Assembly (NCBI GenBank): GCA_029202545.1
Contig: CP119311.1
Location: forward strand, 1,364,001-1,428,000
From: Candidatus Pseudobacter hemicellulosilyticus
Lineage (GTDB): Bacteria > Bacteroidota > Bacteroidia > Chitinophagales > Chitinophagaceae
Length of the DNA stretch: 64,000 nt
Direction: 5' to 3'
Of the stretch, positions 52,683 to 62,300 are shown one piece after another. The translations under genes were made by a program, and so were the position numbers. The number at the start of each line of letters is the position of its first letter. Positions within the stretch are counted from its first letter, which is position 1. The notes beneath the pieces were generated by a model, which searched no databases, was not told where the DNA came from, and worked only from the letters and a program-made list of their open reading frames with translations.

Positions 52683-53786
52683 ATGTATATGAGAACGATT
52701 GTCCATTTGCTTTGCGGGCTGCTGCTGCTCATTAGTGGCGGCTGTAAAAAGACCGGCGATGAATTTACCCTGCAGCCGGACAGCTTTCAGGCTGCCAGTC
52801 TCACCAGCTCTGTCAGCACCCTGGTGCTGCAGCCTGCTACAGAAAACGATACTGTGATCCGCTTCCAGTGGTCTCCGGCCGAAATGGGAAACCAGACGGT
52901 GATCACGTATACCCTGCAGCTGGATGTGCCGGCAGATACTTCGGGCGCCAATGCCTGGGGCAATGCCAGCAACTTTCCTGTTGCCGCCAATACTTACCAG
53001 CATGCATTCATAGGCAAGGACCTGAACAACCTGCTGAACGGTCGCGGGTTGACGGCTGATGTGGCCAATACCATTGTGGTGCGTATCCGGGCCGAAGTGA
53101 AAAAAATGGATGGCGCCGCATCCATGCTGGCGCCTGTTTATTCCAATACTACCAAACAGACCATCACTTCCTATAGCCTGAGCCTGTATGTGCCGGGCGA
53201 GTACCAGGGCTGGTCGCCGGGAACGGCTCCCCAGCTGGCGCCGGTAGTGGGCAGGGCTGGTTTATATGAAGGGTATGTCAATATAACGGGTACGGGCAAA
53301 CAGTATTTCAAATATACCAATGCACCGGACTGGGGCCATACCAACTATGGTGATGGTGGGGATGGTACGTTCAGTACGGACGGGAATGCTGCCGGCTTAT
53401 CGGTTCCCGAGGGCGGCTATTATTACCTGACGGCCAACCTCAACAGCAATACCTGGACCTACCGGAAGATCAGCTGGGGCATACTGGGTGGCGCTACGCC
53501 TGGCGGCTGGGACACAGATACGCCGCTGAGCTATGATGCGGAGCAGGAGGTCTGGACCGTTACCTGCCAGATGAAGGCCAATGGTTCTTTTAAATTCAGG
53601 ACCAATAATGAGTGGGTGCTGGATTTCGGAAAGGATAACAACGGCAAACTGCATTATGCCAATAACCCTTTCCTTGGTTATACAGAAGGCATCCAGGACC
53701 TGAGCGTGCCGGAAGATGGCCAGTATACCATTACACTGGACCTGCATGTGGCCGGTCAGTATACCTATAGCTTACAAAAACATTGA
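52683..53786 (+). CDS. SusE/SusF-like outer-membrane lipoprotein
   Basis: The start is ATG 52683 (MYMRTIVHLLCG; ATG 52689 also possible). A 367-residue lipoprotein (LLLLISGGC). Residues about 25-165 are a SusE N-terminal-like domain (FTLQPDSFQAASLTSSVSTLVLQP). Two carbohydrate-binding beta-sandwiches follow: SLSLYVPGEYQGWSPGTAPQLAPVVGRAGLYEGYVNI and SWGILGGATPGGWDTDTPLSYDAEQEVWTVTCQMKANGSFKFRTNNEWVLDFG, the SusE/SusF starch-binding type with exposed Trp and Tyr. It binds starch on the cell surface without catalysis. Confidence 0.85.
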   Translation: MYMRTIVHLLCGLLLLISGGCKKTGDEFTLQPDSFQAASLTSSVSTLVLQPATENDTVIRFQWSPAEMGNQTVITYTLQLDVPADTSGANAWGNASNFPVAANTYQHAFIGKDLNNLLNGRGLTADVANTIVVRIRAEVKKMDGAASMLAPVYSNTTKQTITSYSLSLYVPGEYQGWSPGTAPQLAPVVGRAGLYEGYVNITGTGKQYFKYTNAPDWGHTNYGDGGDGTFSTDGNAAGLSVPEGGYYYLTANLNSNTWTYRKISWGILGGATPGGWDTDTPLSYDAEQEVWTVTCQMKANGSFKFRTNNEWVLDFGKDNNGKLHYANNPFLGYTEGIQDLSVPEDGQYTITLDLHVAGQYTYSLQKH

Positions 53787-53806
53787 TCATCCGGGAAACC
53801 CCCTTT

Positions 53807-55177
53807 ATGCGCACTATCATGTGGACGATATTATTGAGCTGGCTGCTGCTGGGATGCAGCAAGGACAGTCCGGCGCCCTTTGAGCCGCCGGTGGACAACG
53901 GCCCTGAGCAATACGGAACCCCATTTGCCCGGGTGCCGGACCCGGAGGACGCCAGTATTTACCAGGTAAACCTGCGGGCTTTCAGTAAGGAGGCCAATTT
54001 CAAGGGTGTACAGGACAGGCTGGATGCTATCCGGGCGCTGGGCGTGAATGTACTGTACCTGATGCCGGTGTTCCCGGTGGGTACCGTCAATTCAGTCAAC
54101 TCACCTTATTGTGTGAAGGACTACAGGTCAGTGAACCCCGAGTTCGGGAACCTGGATGGGTTGCGGTCCCTGGTGGCAGCAGCGCATGATCGGGGTATGT
54201 CCGTGATCATGGACTGGGTAGCCAATCATACAGCCTGGGATCATCCCTGGACCAGCAACAAAAGCTGGTACCAGCAGGATGCCGGCGGGAAAATTATATC
54301 CCCGCCCGGTACTGGCTGGAATGATGTGGCGCAGCTCAACTTCAACAATGCGGATATGCGACTGGCCATGATCTCGGCCATGAAATACTGGGTCTATACC
54401 GCCAATATTGACGGCTACCGTTGTGATGCCGCTGATTTTGTGCCGGCCGGTTTCTGGAAGCAGGCTATTGATTCGCTGCGTGCCATTCGAACCCATAAAT
54501 TATTATTGTTTGCCGAAGGCTCCCGCAAGGACCATTTCAGCAGCGGCTTCCAGCTGATGTATGGAATGGGTTTCTACTATAACCTGGTGAACAATGTGTA
54601 TGGTAAGGATGGCCCCGTCTCCACTATTGATTCCGTGAACCGGGTGGAATACAGCAATGCCACTGCATCCAGCCGGATAGTGCGCTATATCAGCAACCAT
54701 GATGTCAACAACAGTGACGGCACGCCGCTGGAATTGCTGGGCGGACAGGAAGGATCGGTAGCTGCTTTTGTGGTGTCCGCCTATCTCAACAGTGTGCCCA
54801 TGATCTATAACGGACAGGAAGTTGGCTGCCCGGTAAGGCTGAATTATTTCAACAGCAGCACACAGGTGGATTGGGACCTGCACCCGGAGCTGAAAGCGGA
54901 GTATAAAAAGATAATGGACTTACGGAATAACAGCCTGGCATTGCGCCGGGGAACATTGACCATTTACCCGCAGCCTGATGTGGCGGTATTCCTGCGGAAG
55001 CAGGAAGCAGAGCAGGTGCTGGTAATGGTGAACCTGCGCCGGCATGCGGCTACAGCGGAGATACCGGCGGCGCTGGCGGGCAGCCAGTGGCGACTGGCTT
55101 TTGGCGGAGCAGCAGCGATGCTGCCACAGCAGGTCAGCCTGCCTGCGTATGGTTATCAGGTCTGGAAAAAAGAATGA
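53807..55177 (+). CDS. GH13 alpha-amylase, lipoprotein (SusG-like)
   Basis: The start is ATG 53807 (MRTIMWTILLSWLLLGC, lipobox LLGC); the frame extends to TTG 53783 in the previous gene. The 456 residues: region I DWVANHTAWDH, region II GYRCDAAD with nucleophile D207, acid/base E237 in LFAEGS, and D299 in SNHDVNN complete the GH13 set. The protein is shorter than SusG (no inserted CBM). Lipidation puts it on the outer surface, where it would cut starch to maltooligosaccharides for SusC/D. The gene overlaps the end of the SusE/F-like frame region by none but follows by 20 bases, and is the last of the Sus-like operon. Confidence 0.92.
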   Translation: MRTIMWTILLSWLLLGCSKDSPAPFEPPVDNGPEQYGTPFARVPDPEDASIYQVNLRAFSKEANFKGVQDRLDAIRALGVNVLYLMPVFPVGTVNSVNSPYCVKDYRSVNPEFGNLDGLRSLVAAAHDRGMSVIMDWVANHTAWDHPWTSNKSWYQQDAGGKIISPPGTGWNDVAQLNFNNADMRLAMISAMKYWVYTANIDGYRCDAADFVPAGFWKQAIDSLRAIRTHKLLLFAEGSRKDHFSSGFQLMYGMGFYYNLVNNVYGKDGPVSTIDSVNRVEYSNATASSRIVRYISNHDVNNSDGTPLELLGGQEGSVAAFVVSAYLNSVPMIYNGQEVGCPVRLNYFNSSTQVDWDLHPELKAEYKKIMDLRNNSLALRRGTLTIYPQPDVAVFLRKQEAEQVLVMVNLRRHAATAEIPAALAGSQWRLAFGGAAAMLPQQVSLPAYGYQVWKKE

Positions 55178-55780
55178 TCATTTCTGACGGCTCACACCGT
55201 TCAGCAGGATATCAATGAGGAAAGGAATATGGTCCAGGAAGGTGAAATTACCATCCAGGAAAACCTTGCTGCCTATAGAGCGGAAGGTGAGGTTGGTGGT
55301 CTTGGCCCAGATATCCATTTCTGCATTGCTCATCACCCTCATCTCGCCGCGGCTGATGCCGAGGATCAGGATATCTTTAAAGAGGTCTTCCAGGTAACTA
55401 TCCCGCTGCCGGACGATATTCTCCAGCAGGAATGGGTTTTCGTAAATATCAGAGCGGAAGATGGAGAACTTATCTGTTTTCTCCCGCAGTGAACCCAGTA
55501 TGGTGCTGATGAGCGCTGCAAATTTATCCGTGGCGGATTCAACGTTGCTCATGGCGGCAGTGGCTTCTACCCGGCTCTTGTCTATATCTTCCAGGACAAC
55601 CGCTTCAAATATCTCTTCCTTGGTTTTATAGTAATAGTACAGGGCGCTTTTTGACTTACCCACCTGGCGGGCAATATCCTCCATGGTGGTCTTTTTAAAT
55701 CCAAACCGCTCAAACAGGGTCCGTGCGCCGGTTAAAATATCGTCCTTAATGGGGTCCTTTGATAATTGACTATTCGACAT
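55178..55780 (-). CDS. TetR-family regulator
   Basis: A 200-residue protein. The HTH lies at about residues 16-62 (ARTLFERFGFKKTTMEDIARQVGKSKSALYYYYKTKEEIFEAVV). The C-terminal ligand domain is divergent and helical. It converges on the amylase gene with no gap (stop codons touch) and is divergent from the second TetR gene at 56064, 283 bases away. It could regulate the efflux operon or itself. Target unknown. Confidence 0.9.
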   Translation of the reverse strand: MSNSQLSKDPIKDDILTGARTLFERFGFKKTTMEDIARQVGKSKSALYYYYKTKEEIFEAVVLEDIDKSRVEATAAMSNVESATDKFAALISTILGSLREKTDKFSIFRSDIYENPFLLENIVRQRDSYLEDLFKDILILGISRGEMRVMSNAEMDIWAKTTNLTFRSIGSKVFLDGNFTFLDHIPFLIDILLNGVSRQK

Positions 55781-55910
55781 CTTTGGTCAAATTTGAATAC
55801 TTTATACAAAGTTAGGCAATTGTCCGCTGGCTGGAAGGGCAGGACAGGGAAACGGTAAAGATATTGACGGTTTCGATCGTTTTCCATGTGTATTTTGATG
55901 AAAGACAATT

Positions 55911-55935
55911 ATTTGAGACGAACCAAGGGAAGGCC
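55911..55935 (+). repeat. Dispersed intergenic repeat, copy between the TetR genes
   Basis: ATTTGAGACGAACCAAGGGA at 55911-55930, core GAGACGAACC (55915-55924, one base different), then AGGCC. Confidence 0.65.
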
Positions 55936-55993
55936 CTCCAAAAATTTCCGTTAAACCACCCATTTTCTTTACCATTTCTTTAACAAAATATTT

Positions 55994-56024
55994 CGACCAT
56001 TTGTGTCGATTAGTCAAATAGTCG
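55994..56024. promoter_or_regulatory. Inverted repeat operator upstream of the efflux TetR gene
   Basis: CGACCATTTG (55994-56003), 11-base spacer, CAAATAGTCG (56015-56024); nine of ten bases match. AAATAGTCG recurs at 56048-56056. It covers the region before the promoter box at 56028 and is a candidate TetR operator for the efflux operon. Confidence 0.5.
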
Positions 56025-56027
56025 CCC

Positions 56028-56035
56028 TACTTTTG
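56028..56035 (+). promoter_or_regulatory. Promoter box of the efflux operon
   Basis: TACTTTTG (56028-56035), exact TAnnTTTG, 29 bases before ATG 56064; TTTG (56000-56003) upstream lies 24 bases away and inside the inverted repeat, so repressor binding would block it. Confidence 0.45.
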
Positions 56036-56063
56036 ACCAATAAACTAAAATAGTCGAAAGTTC

Positions 56064-56693
56064 ATGGAGCAGAAAATACTTGACATCGCCTACCAGCTGT
56101 TCACCACCCAGGGCATCCATCAGTTCACGATGGACGACCTTGCCGCCCGGCTGGGTATTTCCAAAAAGACATTGTATCGCTATTTCGTTTCCCGCCAGGA
56201 ACTGGTAGAACAGGTCTGCGGCCGGATGACGGATGAGTACGAAGCCAGCATGGAAGTGGTGGACCAGGAAGAGCTGGACAGCCTTCAGCGGTTGCTGGGT
56301 TATATTCACCCGGTAATGGGTTTCTGCAAAAAAGTAACCCCCGTATTCTTCAATGACCTGCGCCGTCATTTTCCCCTGCAATGGACCGAACTGCAGCTCA
56401 AGCTGGAGAACACAGTGAAATCCCGCCTGGTCAAAGTGCTGGAGAACGGTATCCAGGAAGGATACTTCCGGGGTAATCTCCATCCTACGCTGGTGATGGC
56501 CATCTGGCAACAGCACCTGCAGCGCGATTTTGAATTTGCCGCCATGCTGGTGAATGACTATTCCAAAGAAGAAGTTTTCCGTCAGGCCATCTACCTGTTC
56601 CTCTATGGCGTGGTTGCACCCGGCGCCATTTCCAAACTGGAAGAGGAGCTGTCGGCCTACAAATCTCATATGCCCGCCATCGCCGCCAAATAA
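56064..56693 (+). CDS. TetR-family regulator of the RND efflux operon
   Basis: A 209-residue protein. HTH at about residues 6-52 (LDIAYQLFTTQGIHQFTMDDLAARLGISKKTLYRYFVSRQELVEQV). The C-terminal helices (FFNDLRRHFPLQWTELQLKLENTVKSRLVKVLENGIQEGYF) follow the common ligand-binding layout. It precedes the TolC gene by 77 bases in the same direction, with a likely operator just upstream, and is probably the local repressor of tolC-mfp-rnd. Confidence 0.92.
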   Translation: MEQKILDIAYQLFTTQGIHQFTMDDLAARLGISKKTLYRYFVSRQELVEQVCGRMTDEYEASMEVVDQEELDSLQRLLGYIHPVMGFCKKVTPVFFNDLRRHFPLQWTELQLKLENTVKSRLVKVLENGIQEGYFRGNLHPTLVMAIWQQHLQRDFEFAAMLVNDYSKEEVFRQAIYLFLYGVVAPGAISKLEEELSAYKSHMPAIAAK

Positions 56694-56770
56694 CCCAACC
56701 CACACGATTGCGTCTGCCCTTTCCACCGTAGCCGGTGGCTGACATTCTATTTTACTAAACAAACCATCAA

Positions 56771-58150
56771 ATGAAACGCTCAACAACGCTTCATGCAATG
56801 AGGAAACACCTGTTATTATTCATAGCGGGTATGGGGCTGCTTCAGCTGACCCAGGCACAGCTTCCCTCTCCCTTCAAACTGAAAGATGCATTGGAATTTG
56901 CGCTGCAGCATAAAGCCGATGTGAAAAAAGCGCAGCTGGACGAAGAGAACAGCCTGCACCAGATTGCCGAGGTAAGGTCGCGCGCACTGCCGCAGATAAC
57001 CGGCACCGGCAATCTCACCTATAATCCCATCCTGCAGCTGAGCGCTGTTCCCGGCGACCTGGCCGGACAGCCCGGCACCACCCTGCTGATCCCCTTTGGA
57101 CAAAAATGGAACAGCAGCGCCGTAGTAGCCCTTTCCCAGACACTGTTTGACCAGTCCGTTTTCACCGGCCTCAAAGCCGCCCGGACCACACAGCAATATT
57201 ATGAGATCATGGCCCGCCTCACCGATGAGCAGATCATTGAACAGGTAGCCAGCAACTATTACCAGGTGCTGGTACAAAGGCAGAAACTGGTTGTGATAGA
57301 CAGTAATATTGCCACCACCACCCGCGTGAAAGAGATCATTGAAGGACAATACAACAATGGCCTGGCCAAAAAAATAGACCTGGACCGCACCCGCGTTAAT
57401 ATCTCCAACCTGCAGGCCCAGCGCCAGCAGCTGCTCAACGGGGTTCAGATCCAGGAGAACACCCTGAAATTCTACATGGGCATGGCTATTACCACCCCCA
57501 TTGATATTCCCGCCGCCAGTTTTGAGGATATCCGTCCTGAGCTGACACTGGCTGAGACCAGACCCGATGTACAGCAGCTCACCAATTTCCAGCTGCTGAA
57601 AAAACAGGAAGAGCTGCTGCATTTCCAGAAAGAAGCCTATAAAGCAGAATACTATCCCACCCTTTCCCTGAGCGGCAGCTATGGCTACCAGGGGCTGGGC
57701 AATAAATTCCCGATCGGCAAGGGCGCCAGCCAGAATGTGAACTGGTTTGACTATTCCTCCATCGGGCTCAACCTGAAGATCCCCATCTTCAATGGCTTTG
57801 CCACCCGCTCTCGTGTAAGGCAGGCGGATGTGGAACTGCGGAAAGTACAGGAGGACATGAAGGACACCGAGCTTTCGCTGAGCCTCGCGTACGAGAATGC
57901 CAGAACACAGCTGACCAACAGCGTCATCACCCTGAAGAACCAGGAGGAAAATGTGGAGCTGGCCAAAGAGGTGTACGACAATACGCGTAATAATTACAAC
58001 CAGGGCCTGGCCCCGCTGACAGACCTGCTGGATGCAGAGACCTCGATGACCACCGCCCAGAACAATTATTCATCCGCCCTGCTGGACTATCGCCTTGCCG
58101 AGATACAGCTGATCAAAGCCCAGGGAAATTTAAAATCACTCTTAAACTAA
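56771..58150 (+). CDS. TolC-family outer-membrane efflux protein
   Basis: A 459-residue protein. The start may be ATG 56771 or ATG 56798 (MRKHLLLFIAGMGLLQLTQA), which puts the signal peptide at the terminus. Long helical hairpins with coiled-coil pattern (VASNYYQVLVQRQKLVVIDSNIATTTRVKEIIEGQYNNGLAKKIDLDRTRVNI; LSLAYENARTQLTNSVITLKNQEENVELAKEVYDNTRNNYNQGLAPLTDLLDAETSM) match TolC/OprM. It forms a trimeric channel in the outer membrane. The next gene follows 6 bases later. Confidence 0.93.
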   Translation: MKRSTTLHAMRKHLLLFIAGMGLLQLTQAQLPSPFKLKDALEFALQHKADVKKAQLDEENSLHQIAEVRSRALPQITGTGNLTYNPILQLSAVPGDLAGQPGTTLLIPFGQKWNSSAVVALSQTLFDQSVFTGLKAARTTQQYYEIMARLTDEQIIEQVASNYYQVLVQRQKLVVIDSNIATTTRVKEIIEGQYNNGLAKKIDLDRTRVNISNLQAQRQQLLNGVQIQENTLKFYMGMAITTPIDIPAASFEDIRPELTLAETRPDVQQLTNFQLLKKQEELLHFQKEAYKAEYYPTLSLSGSYGYQGLGNKFPIGKGASQNVNWFDYSSIGLNLKIPIFNGFATRSRVRQADVELRKVQEDMKDTELSLSLAYENARTQLTNSVITLKNQEENVELAKEVYDNTRNNYNQGLAPLTDLLDAETSMTTAQNNYSSALLDYRLAEIQLIKAQGNLKSLLN

Positions 58151-58156
58151 TCAACC

Positions 58157-59224
58157 ATGAATAAGGTATTGAGAATTGTCATAGCAGTAGTACTGATCGC
58201 CGGTTCCTTTGGGCTGATCGCGTATGTACTCTCTAACAACAAGAAAAAATCGCAAGAAAAGACCCAGGTGGTTTCACAGACCAATGCCACCGTATCCGTA
58301 AGGGTGGACACGGTTTCCAAAGCCGCCCCCAATACAGATGTGCTGGCCAACGGCATTTTTGCGCCCTCGCAGGAACTGAGCTTTTCTGCTGAGAAAGCCG
58401 GCAGGGTGGTGAATGTGCTGGTGAAAGAAGGCAATGCTGTACGCAAAGGCCAGGTGCTGGCCACTATCCGGGTAGACCAGCTCTCCGTGGATATGCAGAG
58501 TGCTGAAGCGGCTTACCAGACAGCCCTGGCAGATAAGGAAAGATATGAGAATGCTTTCCGCACCGGCGGCGTCACCCAGCAGCAGCTGGACCAGGCAAAG
58601 CTCAACCTCTCCAATGCCAAGGCCAAGCTGGACCAGTCCCGCATCAACCTGGGCGATGCCAGTATCCGCGCCACTATTGATGGTATCGTGAATGAACGCT
58701 ATATAGAACCCGGCTCCGTTGTGGCTGCCGGCACCAAACTCTTCGATATTGTGAACGTATCCACCCTCAAGCTGAATGTTACAGTGAATGAAGGACAGGT
58801 GGCCGGACTGAGCGTAGGAAAAGGGGTGAAGGTGGCTGCCTCTGTATTTCCCGGTAAATCCTTTGCCGGTAAAGTGACCTTTATTGCACCCAAGGCCGAT
58901 GCTTCCCTTAATTTCCCTGTAGAGATAGAGATCAGCAACAATGCCGCCAACCAACTGAAAGCAGGTATGTACGGAACGGCCTTTTTCGATTTCCCCAACC
59001 AGGCGCCGGTGACCATTATACCGCGTACTGCCTTTGTGGGCAGCGTGAGCAGCAACCAGGTATTTGTGGTGGAGAACGGTATTGCCAGACTCAAGCAGGT
59101 AACTCCCGGTCGTTTGTTTGGCGACCGCGTGGAAGTGCTGGAAGGCCTGCAGGATGGAAACCTGGTGATCACCAGTGGTCAGATCAACCTCACAGATGGA
59201 ACTGCGGTCAGCATTATCAAATAA
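58157..59224 (+). CDS. RND efflux membrane fusion (periplasmic adaptor) protein
   Basis: A 355-residue protein with an N-terminal membrane anchor (residues 5-25, VLRIVIAVVLIAGSFGLIAYVL) and no lipobox. A lipoyl/hairpin part (SFSAEKAGRVVNVLVKEGNAVRKGQVLATIR) is followed by a coiled coil (QSAEAAYQTALADKERYENAFRTGGVTQQQLDQAKLNLSNAKAKLDQ) and beta-barrel domain (TIDGIVNERYIEPGSVVAAGTKLFDIV; TAFVGSVSSNQVFVVENGIA). Adaptors of this type link an inner-membrane RND pump to TolC. It sits between the tolC and RND genes. Confidence 0.93.
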   Translation: MNKVLRIVIAVVLIAGSFGLIAYVLSNNKKKSQEKTQVVSQTNATVSVRVDTVSKAAPNTDVLANGIFAPSQELSFSAEKAGRVVNVLVKEGNAVRKGQVLATIRVDQLSVDMQSAEAAYQTALADKERYENAFRTGGVTQQQLDQAKLNLSNAKAKLDQSRINLGDASIRATIDGIVNERYIEPGSVVAAGTKLFDIVNVSTLKLNVTVNEGQVAGLSVGKGVKVAASVFPGKSFAGKVTFIAPKADASLNFPVEIEISNNAANQLKAGMYGTAFFDFPNQAPVTIIPRTAFVGSVSSNQVFVVENGIARLKQVTPGRLFGDRVEVLEGLQDGNLVITSGQINLTDGTAVSIIK

Positions 59225-59325
59225 GTCCCGGACATTCCTTCAAACCATCCCTCATGAGCCGGAAACTACCACATGCAAGCAGTTTACACGGTGCTTCCGG
59301 CTTTAAGGACATAAATAAATAACAG

Positions 59326-62300
59326 ATGAAACTGGCAGAAATATCAATAAAACGGCCCTCCATAGTGATCGTGTTGTTCACGATCCTTACGCTGGGTGGT
59401 TTGTTCGGCTACTCCTTACTGGGGTATGAGCTGATCCCTAAGTTTGATGTGAACGTGATCACCATTGTCACTACCTATCCCGGGGCTTCGCCCAGTGAGG
59501 TGGAGAATACGGTGACCAAGAAAGTGGAAGACGCCGTAGCCTCTCTTGAAAATATCAAGAAGCTGGAGTCCAAATCTTACGAGAGCCTGTCGATGGTGAT
59601 GATCAACCTTAACAGCAGCGCAGATGCGGACTATGCCCTGAATGACGCGCAGCGGAAGATCAACCAGATCCTCAAAGACCTTCCTGATGATATTGATCCA
59701 CCCTCATTGAATAAGTTCTCCCTGGACGACCTGCCCATCCTGACCCTGTCAGCCTCAGGCAAGATGGATGAAACGGCTTTCTTTGACCTGGTGGATAAAA
59801 GGATCTCACCGGTGCTTTCCCGGATTGCGGGCGTAGCCCAGGTAAACCTGGTAGGTGGTGAAGAGCGCGAGATCCAGGTAGATATGGATGCCGATAAGCT
59901 GAAAGGCTATGGGCTTTCTGTACCCCAGGTACAGCAGATGATCCTGGGTTCCAACCTGGACTTTCCCACCGGTAGCGTACAGACAAGGGAGCAGAGCATC
60001 CTGGTGCGCCTGGCCGGTAAATACAAGGATGTGGAGGAGATGCGTAACCTGGTGCTTACCTCAAAGAATGGCATCCAGGTACGGCTGAGAGATGTTGCCG
60101 ATGTACAGGACTCCAAAAAAGAAGTGGAAAAGATCTCCCGGGTAAACCAGCAAAGTTCTATTGCCGTTCAGATACAAAAACAATCTGACGCCAATGCCGT
60201 AGCGGTGGCCGAAGATGTGTACAAGCAGATTGCACAGCTGGAAAAAGATTATGGATCGGTAGAGCTGAAACTGGCCATCGCCAATGACAGCACCATCTTT
60301 ACCCGCGAAGCGGCTGACTCTGTGGTGCATGACCTGCTGATCGCCATCCTGCTGGTAGCCTTCGTGATGCTGTTCTTCCTGCACAGCTTACGGAACGCCA
60401 TTATTGTAATGGTCTCTATCCCGGCCTCACTGATCGCTACCTTCATTGGTATGGCCATGTTCGGCTACACGTTGAACCTGATGAGCTTGCTGGGGCTGTC
60501 GCTGGTAGTAGGTATCCTGGTGGATGACGCCATTGTGGTACTGGAAAATATCTATCGCCACATGGAGATGGGTAAGAACAAGGTGCGTGCCGCCTATGAT
60601 GGCACCAAGGAGATCGGCTTCACCGTAACGGCCATCACCCTGGTGATTGTAGTGGTGTTCCTGCCCATTGCTGTCAGTACGGGCCTGGTGTCCAATATCA
60701 TTAAGCAGTTCTGCGTGGTGGTGATCCTCTCTACCCTGTTGTCCCTGCTTTCGTCCTTTACTATTGTGCCCCTGCTCTCTTCCAGGTTTGGTAAGGTGGA
60801 GCATTTTACCGGTAAGACCTTCTTTGGAAGGATCGTTGTGGGATTTGAAAAAGGGCTCACCTCCTTCACACACTGGATCACCAATATCCTTACCTGGTCA
60901 TTGCGCCATAAAAGGATCACCCTGGGCCTGGTGTCTGCTTTGTTTGTCGCCTCCCTGTACATGGTAGGCGGTGGCTTTGTAGGGTCCGAGTTCTTTGCCA
61001 AGAGTGACCGGGGCGAGTTCCTGGTGACCATTGAAATGCCCAAGGATGCCGCCATTGAGCAAACCAACCAGATGACACAGCGGGCAGAAGATTTCCTGCG
61101 GAAGAAAGTGGAAGTGGTTGACCTGATCACCACAGTGGGTCAAACCAGCGAGGGCCTGGGCGCCAGCCAGTCTACCGCTTACAAATCGGAGATCACGGTA
61201 AAGCTGGTCAATAAAAAATTAAGACAGGATGATTCCTATGTATATGCGGCCAAGACCAAACGGGAATTGCAGCAGGTGCTGGTAGGCGCCAAGATCAAGA
61301 CCACGCCTATTGGTATGCTGGGTTCACCCGACCAGGCGCCGCTGGCCCTGGTGGTGACCGCCTCTGACCTGGACAGTGCCATGAAGTTTGCCAATATGGC
61401 GCTGGATTCTCTGCGCAAGATCCCCGGCGCTACGGAGACCAAGCTGACCGTGGAAGCAGGCAACCCTGAGATCAGTGTACAGGTGGACAGGGATAAGATG
61501 TCTTCCCTGGGCCTGACCCTGCAGACAGTAGGTTCTACCATGCAGACGGCTTTCAACGGAAATACCGATGGTAAGTTCCGTGCGGGCGAATACGAATACG
61601 ATATCAATATCCGCTATAGCGAGTTCAACAGGAAAAGCATTGATGACGTGCGTAACCTGGAGTTTGTGAACGACCAGGGACAGACCATCAAGCTCTCACA
61701 GTTTGCCAATGTAGTGGAATCTTCCGGTCCCAGCCAGCTGGAGCGCAGGGACAAGAGTCCTTCCGTAACGGTGCAGGGCCAGACTGTGGGCCGTCCTACC
61801 GGTACCATTGCCGCCGAATGGGAAAAGAGTTTTGAAAAGATCTCCCGGCCTACCGGTGTGAACTATGTCTGGGGCGGTGATATGGAAAACCAGAGCGAAG
61901 GTTTTGGTACCCTGGGTGTGGCGCTGCTGGCGGCTATCCTGCTGGTATACCTGGTGATGGTGACCCTGTATGATAGCTTTGTCACGCCTTTCGTGGTATT
62001 GTTCTCCGTGCCGCTCTCCTTTATCGGTGCGCTGCTGGCGCTGGGGCTTACCAACAACTCGCTCAACATCTTCACTATCCTGGGTATCATCATGCTGATT
62101 GGGTTGGTGTGTAAGAACGCCATCATGATCGTGGACTTTGCCAATCACCGGAAGCAGGCAGGTGAAAATACCTTCAATGCCCTGGTGCAGGCCAACCATG
62201 CGCGTCTGCGTCCTATCCTGATGACCACCATCGCCATGGTGTTCGGTATGCTGCCGATTGCCCTTGCCTCCGGTCCCGGTGCGGAATGGAAGAATGGTCT

